From positions 1 through 11,419 of the forward strand of contig JANXPS010000312.1 of the NCBI GenBank assembly GCA_025357175.1: DNA of 11,419 nucleotides. The letters are read 5' to 3'. The notes beneath the pieces are model-generated. The model worked only from the letters and a program-made list of their open reading frames with translations. It ran no database searches and had not been told where the DNA came from. Position 1 is the first letter of the stretch; every line of letters starts with the position of its first letter. Shown here piece after piece: positions 1 through 6,748 of this stretch. The position numbers were made by a program, and so were the translations under genes. This stretch comes from Deltaproteobacteria bacterium. Its GTDB lineage: Bacteria > Desulfobacterota > Deferrimicrobia > Deferrimicrobiales > Deferrimicrobiaceae.

Positions 1-141
1 GAGATGGTCATGCCCGGCGACAACGTTCAGATGAGCGTCGAGCTGATCATGCCTGTCGCCATGGAAAAGGAACTTCGTTTCGCGATCCGCGAAGGCGGCC
101 GCACCGTGGGCGCCGGCGTCGTCGCCGAAATTCTCGAATAG
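1..141 (+). CDS. tuf: Elongation factor Tu, C-terminal end (partial)
   Basis: The window opens inside the last 46 codons of EF-Tu, the GTPase that carries aminoacyl-tRNA to the ribosomal A site. Frame 1 reads through MVMPGDN, then [19 protein letters not shown], and ends in VVAEILE plus TAG; this is the conserved end of the C-terminal beta-barrel (domain 3). The GTPase domain lies upstream of the window and cannot be checked. The gene ends 24 bases before rpsJ on the same strand, the usual str-to-S10 junction in many bacteria, so the two are probably co-transcribed. No terminator is visible in the gap. Identity is very secure; whether a second tuf copy exists elsewhere cannot be told from here. 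Confidence 0.97.
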   Translation, partial: EMVMPGDNVQMSVELIMPVAMEKELRFAIREGGRTVGAGVVAEILE

Positions 142-152
142 CGGAAACGACA

Positions 153-160
153 AGGGGGAG
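153..160 (+). promoter_or_regulatory. Shine-Dalgarno site for the GTG start of rpsJ
   Basis: The purine run AGGGGGAG lies 5 bases before the GTG at 166. It supports a GTG start for S10, the only start that places the conserved [11 protein letters not shown] segment a few residues from the N-terminus. Confidence 0.7.
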
Positions 161-165
161 ATTCA

Positions 166-480
166 GTGGCAATCGACCATCAGAAAATCAGGATCCGGCT
201 CAAGGCCTTTGATCACAGGCTTCTCGACAAGGCCACCGGAGAAATAGTAGAAAAGGCGAAGCAGACTGGGGCGAAGGTCGCAGGTCCCATTCCTCTGCCC
301 ACTCAGATCGAACGCTTTACCGTAAACCGATCACCGCACGTCGACAAGAAGAGCCGTGAGCAGTTCGAGATCCGGACGCACAAGCGTCTTCTCGATATCC
401 ACGAACCGCCGGCGGCAACGATCGATGCCTTGATGAAACTTGACCTGCCCGCAGGGGTCGAAGTCGAAATCAAGCTCTAA
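166..480 (+). CDS. rpsJ: 30S ribosomal protein S10 (NusE)
   Basis: S10 sits in the 30S head; in other bacteria it also acts as NusE, joining NusB in antitermination and NusG in transcription-translation coupling. The 104-residue product has the family's normal length. It shows [16 protein letters not shown] (residues 6-21), GPIPLPT (40-46), [14 protein letters not shown] (55-68) and THKRLLDI (71-78), then a [18 protein letters not shown] tail. The start codon is GTG with a strong Shine-Dalgarno site. It is the first gene of the S10 block, only 24 bases after tuf, so there is no room for the long E. coli-type S10 leader to which L4 binds. The [14 protein letters not shown] form resembles S10 from the former Deltaproteobacteria, which is one reason for the taxonomic guess. 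Identity is certain. Confidence 0.98.
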   Translation: MAIDHQKIRIRLKAFDHRLLDKATGEIVEKAKQTGAKVAGPIPLPTQIERFTVNRSPHVDKKSREQFEIRTHKRLLDIHEPPAATIDALMKLDLPAGVEVEIKL

Positions 481-518
481 GTCGGTCACGGATTGCATAA
501 ACCAACGAACGAATCGAT

Positions 519-524
519 AAGGTG
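519..524 (+). promoter_or_regulatory. Shine-Dalgarno site that decides the rplC start
   Basis: AAGGTG ends 6 bases before the ATG at 531. An in-frame GTG at 522 lies inside this motif and so cannot use it, which favours 531 as the true start of L3. Confidence 0.65.
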
Positions 525-530
525 CATACA

Positions 531-1163
531 ATGACGACCGGTATTTTGGGGAAAAAGCTGGGCATGACCCAGGTGTTCGATGCCGAAGGGAAAATGATTC
601 CCGTGACGGTGATCGAGGCGGGTCCTTGCACGGTCATCCAGAAGAAAACCGTCCCGAACGACGGATACGAAGCCATCCAGATCGGCTTTCAGGGCAAAAA
701 AGCCCAACGGGTCAACAAAGCCGACATGGGGCACTTTCGCAAGGCTGGAAAAGGCGCTTTTGCGCATTTGCAGGAAATCGAGATTCCGGATCCAAGCATC
801 GAGGTCGGCGCCGAAATCAAGGTCGATATGTTCAAGGAAGGCGATTTCGTGGACGTCTGCGGCACGAGCAAGGGCCGTGGCTTCACAGGCGTCATGAAAC
901 GCTGGAACTTCAAGGGTGGTCGGGCTACTCACGGGTCGATGTTCCATAGGGCACCCGGTTCAATCGGCGCCTCGGCATATCCTTCCCGCGTCATCAAGAA
1001 CATGAAGATGGCAGGACATTACGGGAACGAAAAAACGACTACCCTCAACCTCAAGGTCGTCGCTGTTCAACCCGATAAAAATCTGTTGCTCGTTCGCGGC
1101 GCCGTTCCCGGCTCCAAAAATGGCATGGTTTTCATTCGGCACGCAGTGAAGAAGGCAAACTAA
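531..1163 (+). CDS. rplC: 50S ribosomal protein L3
   Basis: L3 is an early-assembly 50S protein that binds the 3' domain of 23S rRNA; a long extension reaches toward the peptidyl-transferase centre. The 210-residue product starts with [16 protein letters not shown], the classic L3 N-terminus. It carries [20 protein letters not shown] (about 111-130), [24 protein letters not shown] (131-154, the finger loop near the catalytic centre) and [11 protein letters not shown] near the end. The loop has GSIGAS where E. coli has GSIGQN with the PrmB-methylated glutamine, so that modification is not expected here; this is common outside the gammaproteobacteria. I chose ATG 531 over GTG 522 because of Shine-Dalgarno placement and family alignment. 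It lies 50 bases after rpsJ and 7 before rplD. Confidence 0.97.
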   Translation: MTTGILGKKLGMTQVFDAEGKMIPVTVIEAGPCTVIQKKTVPNDGYEAIQIGFQGKKAQRVNKADMGHFRKAGKGAFAHLQEIEIPDPSIEVGAEIKVDMFKEGDFVDVCGTSKGRGFTGVMKRWNFKGGRATHGSMFHRAPGSIGASAYPSRVIKNMKMAGHYGNEKTTTLNLKVVAVQPDKNLLLVRGAVPGSKNGMVFIRHAVKKAN

Positions 1164-1170
1164 GGAGCGC

Positions 1171-1794
1171 ATGATGGCATCCCTGGAAATGGTCGATAAG
1201 GACCGGCAGGTGAAGGAATCGGTTGAATTGCCGGAGGCGATCTTCGGGACCGAGGTGAAAAACCACCTTCTTCATCACGTCGTGGTGGCCCAACTGGCCG
1301 CGCGTCGTGCCGGTACTGCTTCAACGAAAACCCGGAAAGACATTTCGGGCGGTGGTAAGAAGCCGTTCCGTCAAAAGGGCACAGGACGCGCGCGTCAGGG
1401 AACCTCGCGGTCCCCGGTCATGCGGGGCGGCGGCACGGTTTTCGGACCCCACCCCCGTAGTTATGAAACAAAGGTCAACAAGAAAGAGATGAAGGCTGCA
1501 CTTCGCTGCGCGCTGTCCGACAAGCTCCGCGAGAACAAGCTCTTCCTGGTCGATTCCCTTGAGTTGGGGGCCCCCCGTACCAAGGAATTTCTCCAGGTTG
1601 CGAGCGCTCTCGGTCTGAACGATGCGCTCCTCGTCACCGATGGCTTTCCTGAGAATCTCTACCTTGGTGTTCGGAATCTTCATGATTTTAAGGTACTTCC
1701 GGTAGACGGCCTCAACGTTTACGATATCCTTTCATACGACCAGCTGGTTCTGACCCGGCCGGCTTACGATCAAATCATCGAGGTGCTCGGGTAA
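1171..1794 (+). CDS. rplD: 50S ribosomal protein L4
   Basis: L4 binds 23S rRNA and sends a basic loop into the exit tunnel, where with L22 it forms the constriction. In E. coli it also represses its own operon and affects RNase E, but the leader it acts on is absent here. The 207-residue product has [20 protein letters not shown] (64-83), the tunnel loop where macrolide-resistance changes occur in other species, then [13 protein letters not shown] and [18 protein letters not shown]. No resistance-type change is evident in KGTGRAR. Two adjacent ATGs (1171 and 1174) follow AAGGAG at 1162-1167. The second has the better 6-base spacing, so the protein may begin one residue later. The stop overlaps the rplW start by one base (TAATG), which suggests coupled translation. 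Confidence 0.97.
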   Translation: MMASLEMVDKDRQVKESVELPEAIFGTEVKNHLLHHVVVAQLAARRAGTASTKTRKDISGGGKKPFRQKGTGRARQGTSRSPVMRGGGTVFGPHPRSYETKVNKKEMKAALRCALSDKLRENKLFLVDSLELGAPRTKEFLQVASALGLNDALLVTDGFPENLYLGVRNLHDFKVLPVDGLNVYDILSYDQLVLTRPAYDQIIEVLG

Positions 1795-2081
1795 TGAATC
1801 ATACCGATGTCATCAAGCGCCCCTTGATCACCGAGAAGGCGACCTACATGAAAGAAGTCGGCAATGCGGTCGCTTTCGAAGTCGACCGCCGCGCCAACAA
1901 GAACGTGATTCAGCAAGCGGTCGAAAAACTCTTCAACGTCAAGGTTGTCGAGGTCCGGACCATGATCGTCCCCGGCAAGATCAAACGCCGAGGCCGTGTC
2001 GAAGGACGCCGTCCGCAATGGAAGAAAGCCGTTGTCACCCTTAAAGAGGGCGACACGATCGAATTCTTCGAAGGCGTCTGA
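1794..2081 (+). CDS. rplW: 50S ribosomal protein L23
   Basis: L23 lies at the mouth of the exit tunnel and is the docking site for trigger factor and the signal recognition particle, placing it next to SecY in function as well as in this transcript. The 95-residue product has [14 protein letters not shown] (6-19), a [26 protein letters not shown] core (residues 25-51) and a [20 protein letters not shown] stretch with the basic tunnel loop. It ends in [10 protein letters not shown]. Length and motifs match the bacterial family. The ATG shares its A with the TAA of rplD, so initiation probably relies on ribosomes finishing L4. A 27-base gap with a Shine-Dalgarno site leads to rplB. Identity is secure. 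Confidence 0.97.
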   Translation: MNHTDVIKRPLITEKATYMKEVGNAVAFEVDRRANKNVIQQAVEKLFNVKVVEVRTMIVPGKIKRRGRVEGRRPQWKKAVVTLKEGDTIEFFEGV

Positions 2082-2108
2082 CGGAATTAGAAGGCAAGGA
2101 GAGCAATC

Positions 2109-2933
2109 ATGGGTATCCGAAAATTTAAACCGACTTCTCCAGGTGTTCGCCAGAAGTCGGTTCTTACCAACGAGGAACTGACCAAGAAGGCGCCCGAGAA
2201 AAGCCTTACGACCAGCCTGACCCAGTCCGGCGGTCGCAATAATCACGGGCATACGACTTCGTGGCTCCAGGGCGGCGGGCACAAACGCAGATATCGCATC
2301 ATCGACTTCAAACGGAACAAGACAGAAGTTCCGGCGAAAGTCGCTGCGATTGAATATGATCCCAACAGGTCGGCCAGAATCGCATTGCTCAATTATGCGG
2401 ATGGCGAGAAGCGGTATATTCTCTGCCCGCAAGGATTGAGCGTTGGCGACAGCGTGGTTGCGGGCACCTCTGCCGACATCAAGCCGGGCAACGCCCTCCC
2501 GATCCGGAATATCCCGGTCGGCACGCTTGTACACAACGTTGAACTGAAGGTCGGGAAGGGTGGGCAGATAGCTCGTTCCGCAGGAGCGGTTGTCCAGATC
2601 CTCGCAAAAGAAGGGCAGTATGCCCATCTCCGCCTAGGTTCGGGGGAAGTCCGTCTAGTGTTTATCGAGTGCATGGCCACGATTGGGCAGGTCGGAAATC
2701 TCGACCACGAGAAGGTTTCACTGGGGAAGGCCGGTCGGAATCGCTGGCTGGGCGTTCGACCCTCGGTTCGCGGCGTTGCCATGAACCCGGTTGATCACCC
2801 GCTGGGCGGCGGCGAAGGCCGCTCATCGGGCGGGCGGCATCCTTGCACGCCTTGGGGCAAGCCCACCAAGGGGCACAAGACGCGGAAGAATCCGTCCACC
2901 GACCGCTATATCGTAAAGCGTCGCAGCAAGTAA
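2109..2933 (+). CDS. rplB: 50S ribosomal protein L2
   Basis: L2 is a primary 23S rRNA binder needed for subunit association and for an active peptidyl-transferase centre. The 274 residues are the normal length. Visible are [32 protein letters not shown] (62-78), [20 protein letters not shown] (82-101), the central barrel with [14 protein letters not shown] (134-147), and the C-terminal signature [14 protein letters not shown] (225-238) followed by [20 protein letters not shown]. His230 corresponds to the functionally important E. coli His229. Two points are odd. The signature reads DHPL instead of the usual DHPH, and residues 46-54 read HGHTTSWLQ where most L2 proteins have a form like xGRITxRHx before GGGHK. 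The frame stays open and the flanks are normal, so I take it as intact. A good Shine-Dalgarno (AGGAGAG, 2097-2103) precedes the ATG. Confidence 0.97.
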   Translation: MGIRKFKPTSPGVRQKSVLTNEELTKKAPEKSLTTSLTQSGGRNNHGHTTSWLQGGGHKRRYRIIDFKRNKTEVPAKVAAIEYDPNRSARIALLNYADGEKRYILCPQGLSVGDSVVAGTSADIKPGNALPIRNIPVGTLVHNVELKVGKGGQIARSAGAVVQILAKEGQYAHLRLGSGEVRLVFIECMATIGQVGNLDHEKVSLGKAGRNRWLGVRPSVRGVAMNPVDHPLGGGEGRSSGGRHPCTPWGKPTKGHKTRKNPSTDRYIVKRRSK

Positions 2934-2939
2934 CGGACT

Positions 2940-2945
2940 AAGGAG
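2940..2945 (+). promoter_or_regulatory. Shine-Dalgarno site for the GTG start of rpsS
   Basis: AAGGAG lies 7 bases before the GTG at 2953, confirming a non-ATG start for S19. Confidence 0.7.
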
Positions 2946-2952
2946 TATACAA

Positions 2953-3234
2953 GTGGGACGTTCGATTAAGAAGGGACCGTACATCGAAGAAGGCCTTCAG
3001 CGGAAGGTGACCAAGGCGATTGCGACCGGCGACAAAAAGGTTATCAAGACCTGGTCGCGTCGTTCGACAATCACGCCCGAAATGGTCGGATACACGTTCG
3101 CCGTCCACAACGGCAGGAAGTTCATGCCGGTGTTCGTGACCGAAAACATGGTCGGTCACAAGATGGGCGAGTTCTCCCCGACCCGGACCTTCCACGGACA
3201 CTCCGGCGACCGCAAAGCGAAGGTCAAGAAATAG
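2953..3234 (+). CDS. rpsS: 30S ribosomal protein S19
   Basis: S19 sits at the top of the 30S head, pairs with S13, and contacts the A- and P-site tRNAs and the 50S bridge. The 93-residue product begins [15 protein letters not shown], which fixes the GTG start because nearly all S19 proteins begin this way. It continues with [20 protein letters not shown] (32-51), [29 protein letters not shown] (52-80) and [13 protein letters not shown], the basic flexible tail. All family landmarks are present and unbroken. It follows rplB by 19 bases and precedes rplV by 31, in the standard S10-operon order. Identity is certain. Confidence 0.98.
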   Translation: MGRSIKKGPYIEEGLQRKVTKAIATGDKKVIKTWSRRSTITPEMVGYTFAVHNGRKFMPVFVTENMVGHKMGEFSPTRTFHGHSGDRKAKVKK

Positions 3235-3265
3235 GTATTAAGCCCGAAACGAGGGAGAACAAGAT

Positions 3266-3598
3266 ATGGAAGCCAAGGCAACACTTAAATTTACTCGGAT
3301 CGCACCCAGGAAGGCTCGCCTGGTCGTCGATCTGATCCGCGGCAAGAAACTTCCCGAGGCACAGGCTATCCTGAAGCTCGCGAAGAAGGCTTCTGCCGCG
3401 ACCATCAAGAAGGTGCTCGATTCTGCTGTAGCAAATGCCGGCCAGACGGGTGTCATCGATTTGGACACCTTGTTCGTAAAGCAGGCATTCGTCGACGGCG
3501 GCGCCTCCTTAAAGCGATTCCGTCCGGCTCCGATGGGACGGGCGCACAAATACAAGAGGCGGACGAGCCACATTACCATCGTTGTGGACGAAGCCTGA
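3266..3598 (+). CDS. rplV: 50S ribosomal protein L22
   Basis: L22 binds all domains of 23S rRNA and sends a long beta-hairpin down the exit tunnel; its tip with L4 forms the narrow part that senses stalling peptides and macrolides. The 110-residue product has FTRIAPRKARLVVDLIRGK (9-27), the globular helices with AVANAG (54-59), and the hairpin VDGGASLKRFRPAPMGRAHKYKRRTSHITIVV (76-107). The hairpin is full length, with no deletion of the kind seen in macrolide-resistant mutants. A GGGAG Shine-Dalgarno at 3253-3257 precedes the ATG. It is followed after 30 bases by rpsC. Length, order and motifs agree, so identity is certain. Confidence 0.98.
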   Translation: MEAKATLKFTRIAPRKARLVVDLIRGKKLPEAQAILKLAKKASAATIKKVLDSAVANAGQTGVIDLDTLFVKQAFVDGGASLKRFRPAPMGRAHKYKRRTSHITIVVDEA

Positions 3599-3614
3599 TC
3601 TAAAGGAAAACGTT

Positions 3615-3622
3615 AAGGGAGG
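3615..3622 (+). promoter_or_regulatory. Shine-Dalgarno site for the TTG start of rpsC
   Basis: AAGGGAGG, a strong anti-Shine-Dalgarno match, lies 6 bases before the TTG at 3629. The canonical S3 opening MGQKTHP begins exactly there, so the TTG start is well supported. Confidence 0.75.
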
Positions 3623-3628
3623 CGGCTT

Positions 3629-4282
3629 TTGGGACAGAAGACACATCCGTTCGGCTTTCGTCTTGGGGTTATCAAGACGTGGCGTTCCCGGTGGTACTCC
3701 GAGAAGGAGTACGCCCAGTACCTGCACGAGGACCTTCGCATCCGCAAGTTCGTGAAGGATCGCCTCATCCATGCAGGCGTATCTTCCGTCGAGATCGAAC
3801 GGAAGGCGAGCCGGGTCCACGTCATCATATTTACCGCCCGTCCGGGAATTGTCATCGGCAAGAAGGGCGCGGAAATCGAAAACCTCAAGAAGGACTTGAA
3901 AAAGTATTCTTCTAAAGAGGTGGCGATCACGATTCAGGAAATTCGCCGACCGGAAACGGATGCCCAGCTGACCGCTGAAAACGTGGCGATGCAACTAGAA
4001 CGCCGCATCGCATTCCGGAGGGCCATGAAGAAGACCGTGCTCTCCTCCATGAAACTCGGTGCCAAGGGGATCAAGATCCAGGTTTCGGGTCGCCTCGGCG
4101 GAGCGGAAATGTCGCGGACCGAATGGTATCGTGAAGGCCGGGTTCCCCTTCACACCCTCAGGGCCGATATCGACTACGGCTTCGCTCAGGCCAAGACCAC
4201 CTACGGCATCATCGGGGTGAAAGTCTGGATCTACAAGGGTGAAGTTCTGCCGATGGCCATCTCCGCCTCGAAAACCGAATAG
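3629..4282 (+). CDS. rpsC: 30S ribosomal protein S3
   Basis: S3 lines the mRNA entry tunnel of the 30S head and helps unwind mRNA. The 217-residue product starts [18 protein letters not shown], as S3 proteins do, from a TTG codon. It has a type II KH domain with [14 protein letters not shown] (71-84; GKKG at 77-80 is the GxxG loop). The basic FRRAMKK patch (129-135) corresponds to the E. coli residues implicated in mRNA unwinding. [20 protein letters not shown] and [20 protein letters not shown] (165-184) follow, with [10 protein letters not shown] near the end. It is shorter than E. coli S3 (233) only in the C-terminal tail, common in other phyla. The stop overlaps the Shine-Dalgarno site of rplP. 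Confidence 0.98.
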   Translation: MGQKTHPFGFRLGVIKTWRSRWYSEKEYAQYLHEDLRIRKFVKDRLIHAGVSSVEIERKASRVHVIIFTARPGIVIGKKGAEIENLKKDLKKYSSKEVAITIQEIRRPETDAQLTAENVAMQLERRIAFRRAMKKTVLSSMKLGAKGIKIQVSGRLGGAEMSRTEWYREGRVPLHTLRADIDYGFAQAKTTYGIIGVKVWIYKGEVLPMAISASKTE

Positions 4283-4292
4283 GAGCAGATAG

Positions 4293-4703
4293 ATGCTTTC
4301 ACCAAAGAGGGTCAAATTCCGGAAGATGATGAAGGGCCGGCGTGCCGGAAACGCCAACTCCGGAAACCAGCTGAACTTCGGTGATTTCGGGGTCAAGTCC
4401 CTTGACGCCGGCTGGCTCACCGCTCGCCAGATCGAGGCAGCCCGTATTGCCATGACGCGTTTCATCAAGCGCGGAGGCAAGATCTGGATCAGGGTGTTTC
4501 CAGATAAGCCGGTCACCCGGAAAGCGGCTGAAACCCGAATGGGCAAAGGTAAGGGCGCACCCGAAGAATGGGTGTGCGTCATCAAGCCGGGCCGGGTTCT
4601 TTACGAGATCGAAGGGGTTGATGAGGCCACGGCGCGTGAAGCGCTTCGTCTGGCGTCCCACAAACTCCCGATCCAGACGAAGTTCCTGTCGAGGGAGGAG
4701 TAG
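4293..4703 (+). CDS. rplP: 50S ribosomal protein L16
   Basis: L16 is a late-assembly 50S protein that touches the A-site tRNA elbow and helps organise the peptidyl-transferase region. The 136-residue product begins [17 protein letters not shown] and shows [16 protein letters not shown] (42-57), [17 protein letters not shown] (61-77), [25 protein letters not shown] (82-106) and a LPIQTKFL end. Arg82 aligns with E. coli Arg81, the residue hydroxylated by YcfD/RoxA; whether a hydroxylase exists here is unknown. An AGGAG Shine-Dalgarno (4281-4285) overlaps the rpsC stop, so translation is probably continuous between the two. rpmC begins 6 bases after the stop. Identity is certain. Confidence 0.98.
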   Translation: MLSPKRVKFRKMMKGRRAGNANSGNQLNFGDFGVKSLDAGWLTARQIEAARIAMTRFIKRGGKIWIRVFPDKPVTRKAAETRMGKGKGAPEEWVCVIKPGRVLYEIEGVDEATAREALRLASHKLPIQTKFLSREE

Positions 4704-4709
4704 ACGGTC

Positions 4710-4910
4710 ATGAAAGCGAAAGAGCTTCGCGATCTGGCGGTAGAAGAACTTCGCCAGAAAGAACTGCAACTTAGAGATGAAATCTTCCGCTTGAAGATGA
4801 AGCGTTCGGCGAATGCCCTCGACAATCGGATGTTGATCCGGAATCGTCGGCGGGATCTGGCCAGGGTAGCAACGTTCCTGGGTCAGAAAGCCGAAAAGAA
4901 GGCGGAATAA
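4710..4910 (+). CDS. rpmC: 50S ribosomal protein L29
   Basis: L29 is a small two-helix protein beside L23 at the tunnel exit. The 66-residue product has [20 protein letters not shown] (4-23), an amphipathic, charge-rich first helix, and [32 protein letters not shown] (26-57), which matches the family core around the N-x-x-x-I-R-x-x-R-R-x-I-A pattern. Length is typical (60-70). A GGAGGAG Shine-Dalgarno at 4694-4700 lies in the end of rplP. The stop is followed after one base by the possible first ATG of rpsQ. The protein is short and low in diagnostic residues, but position in the operon makes the call secure. Confidence 0.96.
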   Translation: MKAKELRDLAVEELRQKELQLRDEIFRLKMKRSANALDNRMLIRNRRRDLARVATFLGQKAEKKAE

Positions 4911-4911
4911 C

Positions 4912-5193
4912 ATGGGAACGGAGAACGAAATGGAACCGCGCGGAATCAGAAAAGCGAAAGTCGGGCTAGTGGTGAGCGACAAGATGGACAAGACCGTCGT
5001 GGTCCGCGTCGAGCGCCTGGTTCCCCACCCGGTTTACAAGAAATATGTTAAGAAACGGACCACCTACAAGGCGCACGACGAAAAGAATGAATATAGCACT
5101 GGGGATCGGGTCGAAATCATTGAAACCCGGCCGATCAGCAAAGATAAACGCTGGCGGGTGGCTCGGCTGATCGAACGCCCTGTCGTCCGGTAG
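4912..5193 (+). CDS. rpsQ: 30S ribosomal protein S17
   Basis: S17 is a primary 16S rRNA binder in the 30S body with an OB-fold. The product carries [37 protein letters not shown] (10-46 of the 93-residue form), HDE (55-57) and [18 protein letters not shown] (71-88); all are family landmarks. The start is uncertain. ATG 4912 gives 93 residues with AAGGCGG at 4899-4905, 6 bases upstream. In-frame ATG 4930 gives 87 residues with CGGAG, also about 6 bases upstream. Both fit the range of S17 N-termini. I list the longer form because it keeps the tight one-base junction with rpmC. It is the last gene of the S10 block, 27 bases before rplN. Confidence 0.95.
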   Translation: MGTENEMEPRGIRKAKVGLVVSDKMDKTVVVRVERLVPHPVYKKYVKKRTTYKAHDEKNEYSTGDRVEIIETRPISKDKRWRVARLIERPVVR

Positions 5194-5220
5194 TAAAAAC
5201 CAACAGCGGAGCAATTTGCC

Positions 5221-5589
5221 ATGATTCAGATGCAGACAATGCTCGATGCGGCCGACAATTCCGGTGCCAAGCGCCTTTGTTGTATCAAGGTTCTGGGTGG
5301 GAGCAAGCGGCGTTACGCAGCAGTCGGAGATATCATTGTGGTCAGCGTCAAAGAGGCCATTCCCCACGGCAAGGTCAAAAAAGGGGATGTTTACAAGGCC
5401 GTCGTTGTGCGCACCACCAAGGAAGTCGGTCGGAACGACGGGAGTTACCTGCGGTTCGACCAAAATTCGGCCGTGCTGATCAACCCCCAGGGGGAACCGA
5501 TCGGAACGCGCATCTTCGGACCGGTCGCGCGTGAACTTCGAGCCAAGAAGTTCATGAAGATCATTTCGCTCGCACCCGAAGTGCTGTAG
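5221..5589 (+). CDS. rplN: 50S ribosomal protein L14
   Basis: L14 lies on the 50S subunit interface, forms an intersubunit bridge with 16S rRNA and is contacted by L19 and, in many bacteria, the silencing factor RsfS. The 122-residue product is the standard length. It shows [17 protein letters not shown] (1-17), [28 protein letters not shown] (19-46), [20 protein letters not shown] (61-80), NSAVLI and the [13 protein letters not shown] (95-107) signature, ending LAPEVL. A CGGAG motif at 5207-5211 lies 9 bases upstream. It opens the spc block, but the 27-base gap from rpsQ holds no visible promoter or terminator, so the two operons appear fused. Identity is certain. Confidence 0.98.
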   Translation: MIQMQTMLDAADNSGAKRLCCIKVLGGSKRRYAAVGDIIVVSVKEAIPHGKVKKGDVYKAVVVRTTKEVGRNDGSYLRFDQNSAVLINPQGEPIGTRIFGPVARELRAKKFMKIISLAPEVL

Positions 5590-5612
5590 CCGGAAAAGGG
5601 AAAGGGATACCG

Positions 5613-5954
5613 ATGTCCGAAATGACGACGATGCAGATTCGCAAGAACGATATCGTGAAGATCATGGCCGGCAAGGAAAAGGGCAAGGTCGGCCGGGTCC
5701 TCAAGATCGATCGCGAGAAGATGAAGATTTTCATCGAGAAGATCAACATGGTCAAGCGGCACACCAAGGCCGGGAAGAACAATCCTCAGGGCGGAATCAT
5801 CGAAAAGGAAGCCCCGATGGATTATTCAAATGTCCTGATCATGTGCGACAAGTGCAACAAGCCCACCCGGATCAAGATGACCGTCGAAGCGAGCGGCGAG
5901 AAGCACCGGGCATGCAAACGGTGTAGCGAACCGCTCGAGACGAAGACAAAATAA
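5613..5954 (+). CDS. rplX: 50S ribosomal protein L24 with C-terminal four-cysteine cluster
   Basis: L24 is one of the two assembly-initiator proteins of the 50S subunit and later sits near the tunnel exit. The 113-residue product has a KOW motif in IRKNDIVKIMAGKEKGKVGRVL (9-30), then INMVKRHTKAG (44-54), GGIIEKEAPMDYSNV (60-74) and a C-terminal block with Cys78, Cys81, Cys101 and Cys104 in two CxxC pairs. Such a cluster, likely zinc-binding, occurs in L24 of many phyla but not in E. coli. Further in-frame ATGs at 5622 and 5631 could serve as starts. 5613 is preferred because AAAGGGA at 5601-5607 lies 5 bases before it. A 35-base gap with a hairpin follows before rplE. Confidence 0.96.
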   Translation: MSEMTTMQIRKNDIVKIMAGKEKGKVGRVLKIDREKMKIFIEKINMVKRHTKAGKNNPQGGIIEKEAPMDYSNVLIMCDKCNKPTRIKMTVEASGEKHRACKRCSEPLETKTK

Positions 5955-5956
5955 TT

Positions 5957-5976
5957 TATCCGCGCGGTTGCGGATA
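5957..5976 (+). promoter_or_regulatory. RNA hairpin before rplE, candidate S8 autoregulatory element
   Basis: TATCCGC (5957-5963) and GCGGATA (5970-5976) are perfect reverse complements around a 6-base GCGGTT loop; G-U pairs could extend the stem at both ends. The 3' arm abuts GGGGTGA (5977-5983), the probable Shine-Dalgarno of rplE. In E. coli the spc operon is controlled by S8 binding at the rplX-rplE junction, so the position fits. I do not see the asymmetric internal loop of the E. coli site, so S8 binding is inference. No U-run follows, so it is not a terminator. Confidence 0.4.
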
Positions 5977-5989
5977 GGGGTGACAGGAA

Positions 5990-6529
5990 ATGCCGAGACT
6001 GCAAGAATTTTACAAATCCGATGTAGTGCCCAAGCTTAAGGACAAATTCGAATACAAGAACCCGATGCAGGTTCCCAAAATCGAAAAAGTCATCGTAAAC
6101 ATGGGATTGGGTGAGGCGCTCGAAAACGTCAAGATCATTGACTCCGCCGCCCAGCAAATCGGAATCATCACCGGCCAGAAGCCGATTGTTACCAAAGCAC
6201 GGAAGGCCATTTCCAATTTCAAGCTTCGCGAGGGCGTTCCCATCGGCGTCAAGGTCACGCTACGCCGGGACCGGATGTACCATTTCCTCGACAAGCTGAT
6301 CGGGATTGCCTTGCCGCGTGTCCGCGACTTCAAGGGCATTTCGCCCAAGGGGTTCGATGGCCGGGGCAACTATACCCTCGGCGTCAAGGAACAGATCATA
6401 TTTCCCGAGATCGATTATGACAAGATCGACAAGGTCAAGGGAATGAATATCACGATCGTGACCACCGCCCGTACCGACGAAGAGGGGCTCGAATTGCTCC
6501 GACTCCTCGGAATGCCTTTCCGGGCTTAG
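5990..6529 (+). CDS. rplE: 50S ribosomal protein L5
   Basis: L5 belongs to the 5S RNP with L18 and 5S rRNA in the central protuberance, and its loop touches the P-site tRNA. The 179-residue product is the normal length. It shows the [19 protein letters not shown] helix (2-20), [13 protein letters not shown] (31-43), [33 protein letters not shown] (60-92) with the 5S and tRNA-contacting loop, [24 protein letters not shown] (108-131), [21 protein letters not shown] and an [13 protein letters not shown] end. The upstream gap holds a perfect hairpin next to the Shine-Dalgarno; initiation here is the controlled step of the E. coli spc operon. Identity is certain, regulation inferred. Confidence 0.98.
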   Translation: MPRLQEFYKSDVVPKLKDKFEYKNPMQVPKIEKVIVNMGLGEALENVKIIDSAAQQIGIITGQKPIVTKARKAISNFKLREGVPIGVKVTLRRDRMYHFLDKLIGIALPRVRDFKGISPKGFDGRGNYTLGVKEQIIFPEIDYDKIDKVKGMNITIVTTARTDEEGLELLRLLGMPFRA

Positions 6530-6536
6530 AAGCAAG

Positions 6537-6543
6537 AAGGAGG
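6537..6543 (+). promoter_or_regulatory. Shine-Dalgarno site for the TTG start of rpsN
   Basis: AAGGAGG, a full consensus match, lies 10 bases before the TTG at 6554. A second GGAG directly touching the TTG is too close to act. The canonical MAKKS opening begins at this TTG. Confidence 0.65.
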
Positions 6544-6553
6544 AGGACAGGAG

Positions 6554-6739
6554 TTGGCTAAGAAATCTTTGATCGCCAAGGCGAATCGGACGCCCAAGTT
6601 TTCGGTCCGGAAATATAACCGCTGCGCGCGCTGCGGGAGGCCCAGGGCCTTCTACCGGAAGTTTCAGTTGTGCCGTATCTGCCTTAGGCAACTGGCGCTG
6701 AACGGGGAACTTCCCGGCGTCATCAAGGCCAGCTGGTAG
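6554..6739 (+). CDS. rpsN: 30S ribosomal protein S14, zinc-binding type Z
   Basis: S14 binds the 3' domain of 16S rRNA in the 30S head near S3 and S10. This is the short 61-residue type with a zinc ribbon: Cys24, Cys27, Cys40 and Cys43 in CARC and CRIC pairs. It reads [19 protein letters not shown], then [13 protein letters not shown] (21-33) and [25 protein letters not shown] (37-61), all typical of type Z (often named rpsZ or rpsN1). The start is TTG, supported by a consensus Shine-Dalgarno and the conserved MAKKS. Some bacteria hold a second, zinc-free S14 for zinc limitation; none is in this window. rpsH starts 9 bases on, with its Shine-Dalgarno overlapping this stop. Confidence 0.97.
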   Translation: MAKKSLIAKANRTPKFSVRKYNRCARCGRPRAFYRKFQLCRICLRQLALNGELPGVIKASW

Positions 6740-6748
6740 GAGGATCAG

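Noticed and set aside
493..521. Promoter-like pair TTGCAT and GATAAG with a 17-base spacer before rplC
   Set aside because: Only 3 of 6 and 4 of 6 consensus matches, and a start point would fall almost at the rplC ATG, leaving no room for the Shine-Dalgarno site it actually has.
626..949. Plus-strand 107-codon open frame inside rplC
   Set aside because: It is an out-of-frame reading of a certain L3 gene, with an Arg/Gly-rich composition typical of shadow frames and no known motif.
1770..2627. Open frame of 285 codons on the minus strand across rplW and rplB
   Set aside because: It runs antisense over two certain ribosomal genes, its translation resembles no family I know, and it spans their intergenic gap without any signal of its own.
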